A stretch of 45,220 bases of DNA from assembly GCA_015065285.1 (NCBI GenBank), contig SVQP01000011.1, positions 1-45,220 of the forward strand, given 5' to 3'. The stretch's first letter is position 1, and each line of letters starts with the position of its first letter. Made by a program: the position numbers and the translations under genes. This DNA comes from Oscillospiraceae bacterium. Lineage in GTDB: Bacteria; Bacillota; Clostridia; Oscillospirales; CAG-272. The notes beneath the pieces are model-generated. The model was not told the DNA's origin. It did no database searches and worked only from the letters and a program-made list of their open reading frames with translations. Positions 1 through 8,042 of the stretch are shown here, one piece after another.

Positions 1-16
1 GGGCAGAGGGGAGGAC

Positions 17-574
17 ATGGAAACTATCTCCAATCTCTTGGGCTATAATGCAAAGGAGCATATGACGGTAGAAGAACTGCTCGCACTTGGCAAGGATGAT
101 ATTGAGCTGCAAACAATAGATGAGGATTTGTTCTTTTCGCTCATACGTCAGGCATTGAACCAAAAAGACCCTTGCAAGGCGGGACCGTATGGCTCCGTTG
201 CATCCTCCGGTATGCTTGTGGAAAACAAAAGCTTGGGAACCAACGCTGTCGAATATGACTACGTGGATGGATATACCTTCCAAGTCGGATATGTTGCACA
301 TCTCGGCACCATTGCCGCCATACACATTGACGTATTATATGAGGACGCCGATAAGCCGTTTGGCTTTAGCCAGCTTTCCGACATGATCGATGCGGGCGAG
401 GCAACAGAGGAGCAGATCGAGTTATATGACGAGCTCAAACGCATTGAGCAGGGCGTGCTTGACAACTGCGACTTTCTGTTTGAAAACACCGAATATGACG
501 ACAAGGTCATTGCGGGCGTGGATCTTGCAAGGCTTGCGGTATGCCTGGAGCGTCTGGAGCATGCGGAGTATTAA
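17..574 (+). CDS. Hypothetical protein, 185 aa
   Basis: I do not recognise this protein. The ATG at 17 follows a GGGGAGGAC ribosome binding site, so the gene appears complete although it sits at the window edge. The product is acidic and apparently soluble, with no signal peptide or membrane segment. The C-terminal third (about residues 120-185) is rich in Glu, Asp and Leu and likely helical; the middle (about 55-115) contains alternating Gly, Tyr and Val stretches suggesting beta structure. It ends 64 nt before the first ABC-permease gene on the same strand with no terminator between, so it probably shares that transcript and may be an accessory protein of the transporter. That link rests only on position. 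Confidence 0.7.
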   Translation: METISNLLGYNAKEHMTVEELLALGKDDIELQTIDEDLFFSLIRQALNQKDPCKAGPYGSVASSGMLVENKSLGTNAVEYDYVDGYTFQVGYVAHLGTIAAIHIDVLYEDADKPFGFSQLSDMIDAGEATEEQIELYDELKRIEQGVLDNCDFLFENTEYDDKVIAGVDLARLAVCLERLEHAEY

Positions 575-638
575 CCCGGAAACGGTTGGTGATGCTGCCA
601 CGCAAAACGGCATGCACATTGATGACGGAGAATGAAGT

Positions 639-2636
639 ATGATTTACTGTAAAAACATATCCAAGGCATACGGCACACTGTCCGTTTTGCACGACTTTTC
701 TTATGATTTTTCCGACAGTGGCTTTTATCTGCTATACGGCGAGAGCGGCTGCGGAAAAACCACCCTGCTCAACGTGCTTTGCGGCTTGCTGCCCTTTGAG
801 GCGGGGGAGATCGTGATAAACGGTACGCCGTTTGTCGGACAAATTGATACGGCGTCGCTTGGAGCATATACCGAGTATATCACCCAAGACCCGTTTTTTG
901 TGGATTATCTCAACGTGTGGGATAATTTGTATTTAGTCAAGCAGGATGCGCAAGCCATTACGCAGGTGCTGGCGCGCTTTGGTCTGGCGGGCAAGGAAAA
1001 GCAATTGCCCCTGTCACTGTCGGGCGGCGAGCGGCAGCGTTTGGTGTTGGCGCGCGCCCTGCTTAGCAAGAAAAAGATATTGCTGCTCGACGAGCCGACC
1101 GCGGCGTTGGACGAGCAAAATAAGCAAAGTGTGTTCGCGCTGCTTGCCGAGCTTAGCCGGGATTGTCTGGTCGTATGCGCGTCGCATGATCAGGTTGCAT
1201 GGCAGTATGCGGATCACGTGCTGGAATTTGAAAAGGAGCATCGCTACTTGGATGCCCCCGCTGCCCCCGCCGAGAAAAAGCCGTACGCCAAGCAAGCCAA
1301 GGGCAAGCCGACGGGGCACAGGTCGAAAAAGGGTGAGCCTGTCGCAGAGAAAAGCGGCAGAGTGCTGCGCAGGCTTTTGCGCAAATGGTTTGGCTCCAAG
1401 CGGAAAAACCGCCGCGCAGAGGTGCTTTTCGCCGTGTTTTTGCTGCTCGCGTTCACGTTGTGCTTCTTGGCGGACACGCCCACCAACAAGACCAACGCCA
1501 GCGTAGAGTTTGCCTATAAGATCAACATGCTGCACGTCGAGACCACGGGGGACGGGACGGCTGCGCTGGAGTATATCCGCGCGGGCAAGGGTGTGTCGGA
1601 CGTCGCCTTTAACTGCAAGGCAAGCCAGCCCGACGTATATCATCCCATACAGCACGGCGGCGGCATTATCGAGGGCATGGAGGCATATACCAAAAGCGTG
1701 TATCCCTTCGTGCTGCCCGACAAGGCAGAGGATTTCGGGCTTGTGGACTGCTTGATCTTGGGAGAGTACTTTACAGGTCCCGATCAGATCATTATCACCA
1801 AGCAGATGGCAGAGCAGCTCAGCCCGCGGCACCTGGAGCGCGTGATCGGTAAAAAGCTGAAATACGATCTGTTCCCGATCGGAGAGACCGAGCTGGAGGT
1901 GGTGGGTGTTTTAGGAGACCTGGACGCCATGCAGGCGGAGTATCTCAACGCCACCAATGCAGGGAACTTCAAGTATGAGACCAAGCAGGAGCGGCAGGCG
2001 CTGCGGAACGTCTATTTCATCAGCAGCTCGCTTGCGCGGGAGCTTTCGCAAGATCCGTTGTATCACGCCACGGGGGATAAGCGCACGTATAAGGTGTATT
2101 TCGATTCCTACGGTGATATGATGCAATTTTACGAGCAAAGTGCAGAGGAGCTGCAATCTCTCGGGGCAAGAATTGAGCCGGGATGGCGCAACTACGAGCT
2201 GGAAAGCCTGTTTTCCAATATGAGCATGCTGCTTTTGCCCACGTCCTTGCTGATTTTGTTGTTCTCGGTGCTATTCTTTATCAATATTCAAAAAACCGAG
2301 ATATCCTATAACAGTAAGTTTATTTCGGTGTTCAACTATGCGGGATATCCCTTGGGGCGCGTGATCTCCTGCTTTGTCAACGTAAGCATTGCAAGGCTGC
2401 TGGTCATAGGGCTTTGCTGCATGGGAGGCGCGTTTTTGCTGACGCTTGCGGGCAATGCCATCAACGCGCACTATATGATCTTCAAGTTCCAACTGTTTTC
2501 GTATAATCCCGTGCTGCTGGCTTTGTATCTGCTTTTGCTTTGCTTGTCCTGCTTCGCGCTTTCGCATTTGCTGTTGCGTCCGCTGCGATACCGCACGTGG
2601 TATGAAAATATCGTCAGCGCGCGGGATCTGATATAG
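639..2636 (+). CDS. ABC transporter, ATPase fused to FtsX/MacB-like permease (first of pair)
   Basis: This 665-aa protein joins an ATPase to a permease. The N-terminal domain (about 1-215) has Walker A GESGCGKTT at 34-42, the signature LSGGERQR near 127 and Walker B ILLLDEPTAALD near 147-158. A very basic linker (about 216-256) leads to a membrane segment near 257-275, a large extracytoplasmic region, and three C-terminal segments near 530-549, 577-605 and 624-647. This resembles MacB/FtsX-type transporters, which usually move lipoproteins, peptides or antimicrobials by periplasmic or extracytoplasmic motion rather than by a classic channel. A GGAG precedes the ATG. The next gene starts 11 nt downstream and encodes a similar fusion, so the two probably form a heterodimer. 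The substrate is unknown. Confidence 0.88.
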   Translation: MIYCKNISKAYGTLSVLHDFSYDFSDSGFYLLYGESGCGKTTLLNVLCGLLPFEAGEIVINGTPFVGQIDTASLGAYTEYITQDPFFVDYLNVWDNLYLVKQDAQAITQVLARFGLAGKEKQLPLSLSGGERQRLVLARALLSKKKILLLDEPTAALDEQNKQSVFALLAELSRDCLVVCASHDQVAWQYADHVLEFEKEHRYLDAPAAPAEKKPYAKQAKGKPTGHRSKKGEPVAEKSGRVLRRLLRKWFGSKRKNRRAEVLFAVFLLLAFTLCFLADTPTNKTNASVEFAYKINMLHVETTGDGTAALEYIRAGKGVSDVAFNCKASQPDVYHPIQHGGGIIEGMEAYTKSVYPFVLPDKAEDFGLVDCLILGEYFTGPDQIIITKQMAEQLSPRHLERVIGKKLKYDLFPIGETELEVVGVLGDLDAMQAEYLNATNAGNFKYETKQERQALRNVYFISSSLARELSQDPLYHATGDKRTYKVYFDSYGDMMQFYEQSAEELQSLGARIEPGWRNYELESLFSNMSMLLLPTSLLILLFSVLFFINIQKTEISYNSKFISVFNYAGYPLGRVISCFVNVSIARLLVIGLCCMGGAFLLTLAGNAINAHYMIFKFQLFSYNPVLLALYLLLLCLSCFALSHLLLRPLRYRTWYENIVSARDLI

Positions 2637-2647
2637 GAGGTGCGGCA

Positions 2648-4441
2648 ATGTTAAGGCTTGATAATATCACAAAGCAGTATGACAGAGTCGTGTTGGACCG
2701 TGTCAGCTATACCTTTGAGCCGGGCAAGCTATACGTGATCAAGGGCGTTAGCGGCTGCGGCAAAACCACACTGCTCAATATCATCGGTGGTGTGGAAAAA
2801 AGCTTTGAGGGAGAGATCGTCAAGCAGCCAACGCTGCGCATGGGCTATATTTTCCAATATAGCCTGCTGCTTGGCGACGCAAGCGTGCTTGACAATTTGC
2901 GGCTTGTGTGTGACGACCTTCCAAAAATCGAGATGCTTGCCCGCCGTGTGGGCATCGAGACGTTGTTGCATAAGTACCCCGGCGAGCTTTCGGGCGGCGA
3001 GCGGCAGCGCGTGGCGGTGGTGCGTTGCCTTTTGCGTGATCCACAGGTGATTTTGGCGGATGAGCCGACGGCGTCCCTGGATAAGAAAAACTCCGCTATT
3101 ATCGCCGAGCTGCTTGCAAGCCTTGCAGGTGAGGGGAGAACGGTCATCGTGGCGACCCACGAGCAATGCTTTGACCACCTTTGTCATGCCTGCATCCATT
3201 TACTGTACGGTAAGATCGATAAGGTCACCCAAAATCCCATCCCGCAGGGTGGCGCTTTGCAGGCAAAAGGGGACAAGATCAAGGGGATGCGGATGCTGCC
3301 CTTTGTCATCAAACGCAGATTTACACGCATCAGGCCCACCGCGTACATCTCCTTTGCACTGGTATTTCTGCTTTTGTTTGCAATATCCACGCTGCAAAAT
3401 AGCTTTGGCGACGAGTATATGGGATACGCCAAGCAGGGCTATGCCTACGACGCCTTTCAGATCAACCGCGAGGCGTTTGACAAGTTAGATCCCAAGTATG
3501 CGGAGAAATGCAAGATATACAAGCAGTACAACGCAGAGCAGGACGGCGTCAGCGCGTTGTACCTCCCCGCGCCGACCGCCTCGGTGCTTGCACTGGACGA
3601 TATGATCCAATATGGCAGCTATCCGAAAACGCGGGACGAGGTGCTGGTCAGCAGGGAATATCTGAGCGATTGCGCCACCGACGCGGAGTATGCAGCCAAG
3701 ATCGGCACGGAAATCGCGTTTATGGGAAAGACGCTGACCGTATCGGGCATTCTGTATTCGCTTGACGCCAAGACCTATGACGCCGATCGCAGCGACAGCT
3801 TTTTGACCAATTACCGCAGCGACCCCTACTACAACGGCAATTACGGCAAGCATATTTATATGGATTACGATCTGCTTGCCGAGATCGGCACGCTGCAGGA
3901 GTCCGAGGAAAACAATCGGGTGATCGGATACTATCCGGGGCTTTACGACGACCGCGACGCATGGAATGCCTTCAAGGATGCCATCCGTGGGCAGGAGCGC
4001 GTCACAGGTATTAACGCGCTTGACCGCATGGGGCGCAATATGCAGGAGTATTTCAGCACCATGTCGTTCTTTTTGCTCGGGATATTTGCCATTTGCTTTG
4101 TCCTGTTCTGCATTTTCATCCGCTCCAAGGTGGATGTCGAGCTATTCTACAGAAAAAGAGAGATCGGCTTTTTGCAGCTGTTCGGTGTGTCGCGTTGGCG
4201 TATTTTTGCCATGCTGCTTTACGAATACGTGCTGCGGTTGGGCGTATCCCTGTGCAGTGCGCTGCTTTTGTACGGCGCGGGGATCACGGCGTATCGCTTG
4301 ATCGTCGGTCGCTGGATCGTGTGCAACCCATGGCACGTGCTGATTGCTTTGCTGCTTGCCACGGCGTTGTATCTTGCGGTTTTGACGTGGATCTTTGCCC
4401 GCTATATGCGCAAGAGCATTCTTTGGCTGATCAACGATTAA
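2648..4441 (+). CDS. ABC transporter, ATPase fused to FtsX/MacB-like permease (second of pair)
   Basis: This 597-aa protein has the same design as its upstream partner. The ATPase (about 1-210) carries Walker A GVSGCGKTT at 33-41, the signature LSGGERQR, Walker B VILADEPTASLD and an H-loop ATHE. The permease follows: one membrane segment near 233-252, a large Tyr- and Asp-rich extracytoplasmic domain, then three segments in the last 140 residues. The AGGAGGTG ribosome binding site overlaps the upstream stop codon, which implies tight co-translation. A rho-independent terminator lies 43-70 nt after the stop. The two fusions differ enough in sequence to suggest a heterodimer rather than a recent duplication. 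No two-component system or self-resistance gene is adjacent to hint at the substrate. Confidence 0.88.
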   Translation: MLRLDNITKQYDRVVLDRVSYTFEPGKLYVIKGVSGCGKTTLLNIIGGVEKSFEGEIVKQPTLRMGYIFQYSLLLGDASVLDNLRLVCDDLPKIEMLARRVGIETLLHKYPGELSGGERQRVAVVRCLLRDPQVILADEPTASLDKKNSAIIAELLASLAGEGRTVIVATHEQCFDHLCHACIHLLYGKIDKVTQNPIPQGGALQAKGDKIKGMRMLPFVIKRRFTRIRPTAYISFALVFLLLFAISTLQNSFGDEYMGYAKQGYAYDAFQINREAFDKLDPKYAEKCKIYKQYNAEQDGVSALYLPAPTASVLALDDMIQYGSYPKTRDEVLVSREYLSDCATDAEYAAKIGTEIAFMGKTLTVSGILYSLDAKTYDADRSDSFLTNYRSDPYYNGNYGKHIYMDYDLLAEIGTLQESEENNRVIGYYPGLYDDRDAWNAFKDAIRGQERVTGINALDRMGRNMQEYFSTMSFFLLGIFAICFVLFCIFIRSKVDVELFYRKREIGFLQLFGVSRWRIFAMLLYEYVLRLGVSLCSALLLYGAGITAYRLIVGRWIVCNPWHVLIALLLATALYLAVLTWIFARYMRKSILWLIND

Positions 4442-4483
4442 AGATCCAATAAAAGAAAAAAGATAAAGATAACAGATCAAACA

Positions 4484-4514
4484 AAAAGGGCTGACGCGTC
4501 GCGTCAGCCCTTTT
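4484..4514. terminator. Bidirectional rho-independent terminator
   Basis: A 10-bp GC-rich stem (GGGCTGACGC at 4488-4497 with GCGTCAGCCC at 4501-4510) has a 3-nt loop, an A run on the left and a T run on the right. It can end the ABC operon on the plus strand and the deacetylase transcript on the minus strand. Confidence 0.9.
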
Positions 4515-4522
4515 GCTTTGCA

Positions 4523-5491
4523 TTATTCAGCCTCTTTCCAAGAGGGGATCTGATCCTTGTAGATGTTATAGAACTCGGTATTGGTCACAAGGTAAACGTC
4601 CTCTGCCTCGCTCATCATCTTGACAAGCTGCTCAAAGGTCTCGTATCCCTTGCCGCCGTTCAGGTCCAGCTCGTAAGCATGCCCCCAAACGTAGAACAGC
4701 ATATCCTCGGTGCACTCTGCGTCAATAAAATTCTGCGCAAGCGTCAGGCACTGGGGATCAATTGCCGAGCAGGTGGGCATCCACTTCATAAAGTACTCGG
4801 GCAGCTCGTAATTGTAGGTCGAGGTGGTGCCGCGCGCAAAGCGGATGTCGGTGTGCTCCAGCACCATTTCAATGGTCTTGTCGGTGTATTCGGTGTCACC
4901 ACCCGGCCAAGCCATGCCAACGGGGCGCACGCCGGTCAGCTCTTCAATGTTATCCGCATCCTTGCCAACCTCTTTTTTGATTCTGTTGGCGGACTTGTCG
5001 TAATTCTTCAAGGAGGGGTGGCTCATGGTGTGCACCAGTACCTCATAGCCGTCGTAAATGCCGGTCTCCAGCTCTTCCTTGGTAAAGCGCTGGTGGGGAA
5101 TGCTGGGGTCACCGATTGCGGGACCGACCCAATCCCAGTTTGCGCCGTAAAGGCCTGTGTTGATATTGAACGAGATGCACTTGACGTCGTATTTCTTGAG
5201 AATCTCAATCACGCGCAGATCCTGCGTAATGCCGTCGTCAAAGCTCAGTGTGAAGAATTTCTTGGGCTTTCCGTCGTTTGGCACAATGGTTTCCTCCTCG
5301 GTAGCAATTTCTGTGGGGGCTTCTGTGGGTGTTTCGGTGGTCGCTTCTGTCGTTGCTTGGGTGCTTTGCTCTGTAGGTGCATCTGTCTCGGGCGCCGTGG
5401 TTTCTGCAGGAGCAGATCCGCTGTCGCACGCTGTCATCAGCATCAAAGAGCAAAGAAACAGGGCAAGCGCGGGTAAAAATCTGTGTTTCAT
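4523..5491 (-). CDS. Polysaccharide deacetylase (NodB-like) lipoprotein
   Basis: This 322-aa surface lipoprotein probably removes acetyl groups from a cell-wall or extracellular polysaccharide. The signal peptide ends in the lipobox LMTAC (Cys22). A Thr/Glu/Pro-rich linker (about 25-75) tethers the catalytic domain. The NodB fold shows the metal and base motif FTLSFDDG, then HTMSHP (the His-x3-His metal pair) and a later WPGGD motif that matches the usual PPGG-type loop. The start at 5491 was chosen because the upstream in-frame ATG at 5506 contains the GGAGG ribosome binding site itself. It has its own TTGACA-17-TATAAT promoter overlapping the end of aroQ and shares a terminator with the convergent ABC operon, so it is monocistronic. 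The exact substrate cannot be read from the sequence. Confidence 0.88.
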   Translation of the reverse strand: MKHRFLPALALFLCSLMLMTACDSGSAPAETTAPETDAPTEQSTQATTEATTETPTEAPTEIATEEETIVPNDGKPKKFFTLSFDDGITQDLRVIEILKKYDVKCISFNINTGLYGANWDWVGPAIGDPSIPHQRFTKEELETGIYDGYEVLVHTMSHPSLKNYDKSANRIKKEVGKDADNIEELTGVRPVGMAWPGGDTEYTDKTIEMVLEHTDIRFARGTTSTYNYELPEYFMKWMPTCSAIDPQCLTLAQNFIDAECTEDMLFYVWGHAYELDLNGGKGYETFEQLVKMMSEAEDVYLVTNTEFYNIYKDQIPSWKEAE

Positions 5492-5520
5492 TGGCGTATC
5501 CTCCATATTATGTTAAGTTT

Positions 5521-5549
5521 ATTATAACAAATTGGGTGTTCGCTGTCAA
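5521..5549 (-). promoter_or_regulatory. Promoter of the deacetylase gene
   Basis: On the minus strand TTGACA (5549-5544) is followed after 17 nt by TATAAT (5526-5521), an exact sigma-A type match. The -35 box overlaps the stop codon of aroQ. Confidence 0.85.
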
Positions 5550-5986
5550 CTGTTTTGAGAAATGTATGCGGCAAGCTGCTTCATTGCCTCGGAGTAGCTG
5601 TCAAAGCCAAGCCCCGTCACACGCACAACGCAAACGTGCGTGACGTAGGAGATGCGGCGAAAGGCTTCCCGGTTGTCCACGTCGGAAAGGTGCACCTCGG
5701 CAGTGGGGATCTCCACTGCGGCAATCGCATCCGCAATGGCAACGCTTGTGTGGGTGTAGGCGGCAGGGTTGATTACAATGCCGTCATAGCGGTCAATGGC
5801 ATCCTGAATGGCGTCCACGATCACACCCTCGTGATTGCTTTGCATGATCTCTGCCTCAATGCCAAGCTCGGCAGCTGTTTTTTGGATATGCTCACAAAGT
5901 GCCGCGTAGGATTTATTGCCGTAAATGGCAGGCTCGCGTCTGCCCAGCAGATTGAGATTGGGACCGTTAATGACTAAAAATTTCAT
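5546..5986 (-). CDS. aroQ: 3-dehydroquinate dehydratase, type II
   Basis: This 146-aa enzyme dehydrates 3-dehydroquinate to 3-dehydroshikimate, the third step of the shikimate pathway; the type II family forms a cytoplasmic dodecamer. The N-terminal motif NGPNLNLLGRREP, with the catalytic Tyr in the mobile loop (AIYG), is clear, as are QSNHEG, the INPAAYTHTSVAIADA block and VHLSDVDNREAFR. Family members usually read NPGAYTHTS and HLSN, so two positions are slightly unusual but outside the catalytic residues. It is the last gene of the aromatic operon and overlaps the preceding aroE-aroK fusion by 4 nt, giving translational coupling. Length is normal for the family. Confidence 0.95.
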   Translation of the reverse strand: MKFLVINGPNLNLLGRREPAIYGNKSYAALCEHIQKTAAELGIEAEIMQSNHEGVIVDAIQDAIDRYDGIVINPAAYTHTSVAIADAIAAVEIPTAEVHLSDVDNREAFRRISYVTHVCVVRVTGLGFDSYSEAMKQLAAYISQNS

Positions 5987-7209
5987 GAAAGTGCCTCCAG
6001 AATACGGGCTGCCACCGCATCGGGTGTGCCCCGGTTAGGAATTGCTGCATCGCAAAACGCGCGATAAAGCGGCTCGCGCACGCGGTACATCTGTGTCAGA
6101 TCAGTGATAAGGGAGAGAGGTCTGCCCTCGCGGGGAAGATGCTCAATGGGACGCTGCAGCCAGATCACGGTTGCGTTCTGCCGCAAGGGGTAACGGTTTT
6201 CGGGGCGGGTGACAACGCCGCCGCCCGTGGCAATGATCTGCCCGTGCCCCATGCCAACCTCGCAAATCACCTCGTGCTCCAGCGCGCGGAATGCGTCCTC
6301 GCCCTGTGTGGCAAAGATCTCGGGAATGCTCATGCCCGCCTTTTGCACGATCAGCGCATCGGTATCTACAAGCCTTTTGCCCGTAGCGTGTGCAAGGGCT
6401 TCTCCCACCGTGCTTTTGCCGCAACCCGGCATGCCGATCAGCACAACGTTTGCGCTTTCGTTTGCAAACGCGCGCATGATGCGCGCGATCTGCGCGGGAT
6501 CAATGGGTGCGCCCGTAAAGCGCTCGTGTCCTGCTGCCGCCTGCGAGACCAGCATGGAAAGCCCGTTGGTACGCGGCAGCCCCAGTTGCTCGGCTTGCGC
6601 CATGAATACGGTGCGCGCGGGGTTGTAGATCATATCCACCGCACCGCAAAGGTGGGGGAATTTCGCAAGATCAATGGGGGAGTGCCCCGATTTCGGATAC
6701 ATGCCCACGGGGGTGCAGTTGACTATGACCTGCGCGTTTTCGCACAAGTCGTAAACGTTTTCGTAATGGATCTTTCCCGAACGGGAAACCACAGTGACCG
6801 AAGCGGCTCCCTGATCCTTGGCAACCGCCACAGCAGTCTTGGCAGCACCGCCCGAGCCCAGAATCAACACGTGTCTTTGCGCGAGCGCAATGCCTGCGGA
6901 CTGCAGAGCATAGGAAAAGCCGAAATAGTCTGTGTTGTCTCCAAGCAGCGTGCCGTCCGGTCGACGCGTGATGGTGTTGACCGCACCCAGCTTTGCAGCG
7001 GCGGGGGTCAGCTCGTCCAAGTACGGAATCACGGTCTGCTTGTAGGGAATGGTCACGTTCAAGCCCTGATAGTCACCATGCCAAAGAAATTCGCCCACTG
7101 CCTCGGGAGCAAGCTCCTTGAGTGAGTAATCGGGGTTGCCCAGCATGGCGTGCACCTGAGGGGAAAAGCTGTGCGAGAGATGCTCGCCGATCAGATAGTA
7201 TTTTCCCAT
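5983..7209 (-). CDS. aroE/aroK: Bifunctional shikimate dehydrogenase / shikimate kinase
   Basis: This 408-aa protein fuses two consecutive enzymes. Residues about 1-253 are shikimate dehydrogenase: SHSFSPQVH at the substrate site, NVTIPYK with the catalytic Lys, GAVNTI, DNTDYFGF and the NADP loop LGSGGAAKTA. Residues about 254-408 are shikimate kinase: Walker A GMPGCGKST at 258-266, the VDTDALI acid, the GEDAFRALE shikimate-binding Arg, ATGGGVV and the lid EGRPLS. Together they convert dehydroshikimate to shikimate and then shikimate 3-phosphate. There is no stop or frameshift between the domains. It starts 1 nt after the stop of the unknown gene upstream and overlaps aroQ downstream. AroE and AroK are normally separate proteins, so the fusion is notable. 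Confidence 0.95.
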   Translation of the reverse strand: MGKYYLIGEHLSHSFSPQVHAMLGNPDYSLKELAPEAVGEFLWHGDYQGLNVTIPYKQTVIPYLDELTPAAAKLGAVNTITRRPDGTLLGDNTDYFGFSYALQSAGIALAQRHVLILGSGGAAKTAVAVAKDQGAASVTVVSRSGKIHYENVYDLCENAQVIVNCTPVGMYPKSGHSPIDLAKFPHLCGAVDMIYNPARTVFMAQAEQLGLPRTNGLSMLVSQAAAGHERFTGAPIDPAQIARIMRAFANESANVVLIGMPGCGKSTVGEALAHATGKRLVDTDALIVQKAGMSIPEIFATQGEDAFRALEHEVICEVGMGHGQIIATGGGVVTRPENRYPLRQNATVIWLQRPIEHLPREGRPLSLITDLTQMYRVREPLYRAFCDAAIPNRGTPDAVAARILEALS

Positions 7210-7210
7210 G

Positions 7211-8032
7211 TCAAATCACCATAAGCGCGGTAACTGCTCCGTAGGGGAAGTCACCGCCAAATTGATGCTCTGCCTGCATCATAGCATAAACAAATTTGAT
7301 CTCAATATCGTTTGCGGTGCGATCAAAGGCGAATTCACCGCACTGCGCGTAGTCAAGATTGCTGTCGCGCTTGCCGATAAAGCGTTGACGGTTGTAAAGA
7401 ATTCTGGTAATATTCAGGCGCGTGCTGCCCTCGTTTCTGCTGACCGTTGCAACGAATGCGGGCGCACCTTCTGCATACAGGCAGCATTTGCGGTGTCCGC
7501 CCTGTTCAAAATAATCAAGGAAGGTGTGGCAAAGGTCGCAGAGCGAGTCGGGGGATACCTTGATCTTGTTTTGCGCGACAAGTGTATCCTCGTCGTCCTC
7601 TTCAAAAGAGGAATTGCCAAAGCACAGGTACAGCGCCCCGTCAAAGTTCTCGACTGTCATCTCGGGAGAGGGAATGCTGTATTTGCGGCGAAGTGCATCG
7701 CAAGCCTCGGTATATGCCGCGTCGGAAAGCTCGTAAGGGGTGATCTCGCCCTCGAGCTGCTCAGCACAAAGCAGTGCGCACATGCGTGTGTTTGCCTTGG
7801 CGCGACTCTCTAAGAATTTCTTGTTGGTCTTAAAAAATGCAGCGCCCTTGTCAGTCAGCGTGTAGCCCTCGATATAGCCGCCCGCACACAGCTTGCCCAA
7901 GGAGAATGCCAGCGCACCCTTGGAGAGCGGATAGGGAAGAGAAGCACACGCAGCTTCCAGCAGCGCGTCAAGCGCGGTCTTTTTGTCGCGAATAGCGGTT
8001 AAAACCAAAAAATCGGTAGGTAAATAATACAT
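7211..8032 (-). CDS. Unknown protein with winged-helix-like N-terminus, inside the aro operon
   Basis: I do not recognise this 273-aa protein with confidence. The first 70 residues look like a winged-helix fold: a helix (FLVLTAIRDKK), a recognition-like helix (SKGALAFSLGKLCAGGYIEGY) and a wing ending in LTDKGAAFF. The rest is acidic, contains clustered Cys residues (LCDLCHTF, KCCLY) and has no membrane segment. The start at 8032 was chosen because GGAG lies 5 nt before it; the next upstream in-frame ATG (8053) would overlap aroC. It sits between aroC (10-nt gap) and aroE-aroK (1-nt gap), clearly co-transcribed. Known biosynthetic steps are all covered by other genes, so a regulatory or accessory role is possible but unproven. 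Confidence 0.8.
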   Translation of the reverse strand: MYYLPTDFLVLTAIRDKKTALDALLEAACASLPYPLSKGALAFSLGKLCAGGYIEGYTLTDKGAAFFKTNKKFLESRAKANTRMCALLCAEQLEGEITPYELSDAAYTEACDALRRKYSIPSPEMTVENFDGALYLCFGNSSFEEDDEDTLVAQNKIKVSPDSLCDLCHTFLDYFEQGGHRKCCLYAEGAPAFVATVSRNEGSTRLNITRILYNRQRFIGKRDSNLDYAQCGEFAFDRTANDIEIKFVYAMMQAEHQFGGDFPYGAVTALMVI

Positions 8033-8042
8033 AAAAGCTCCT

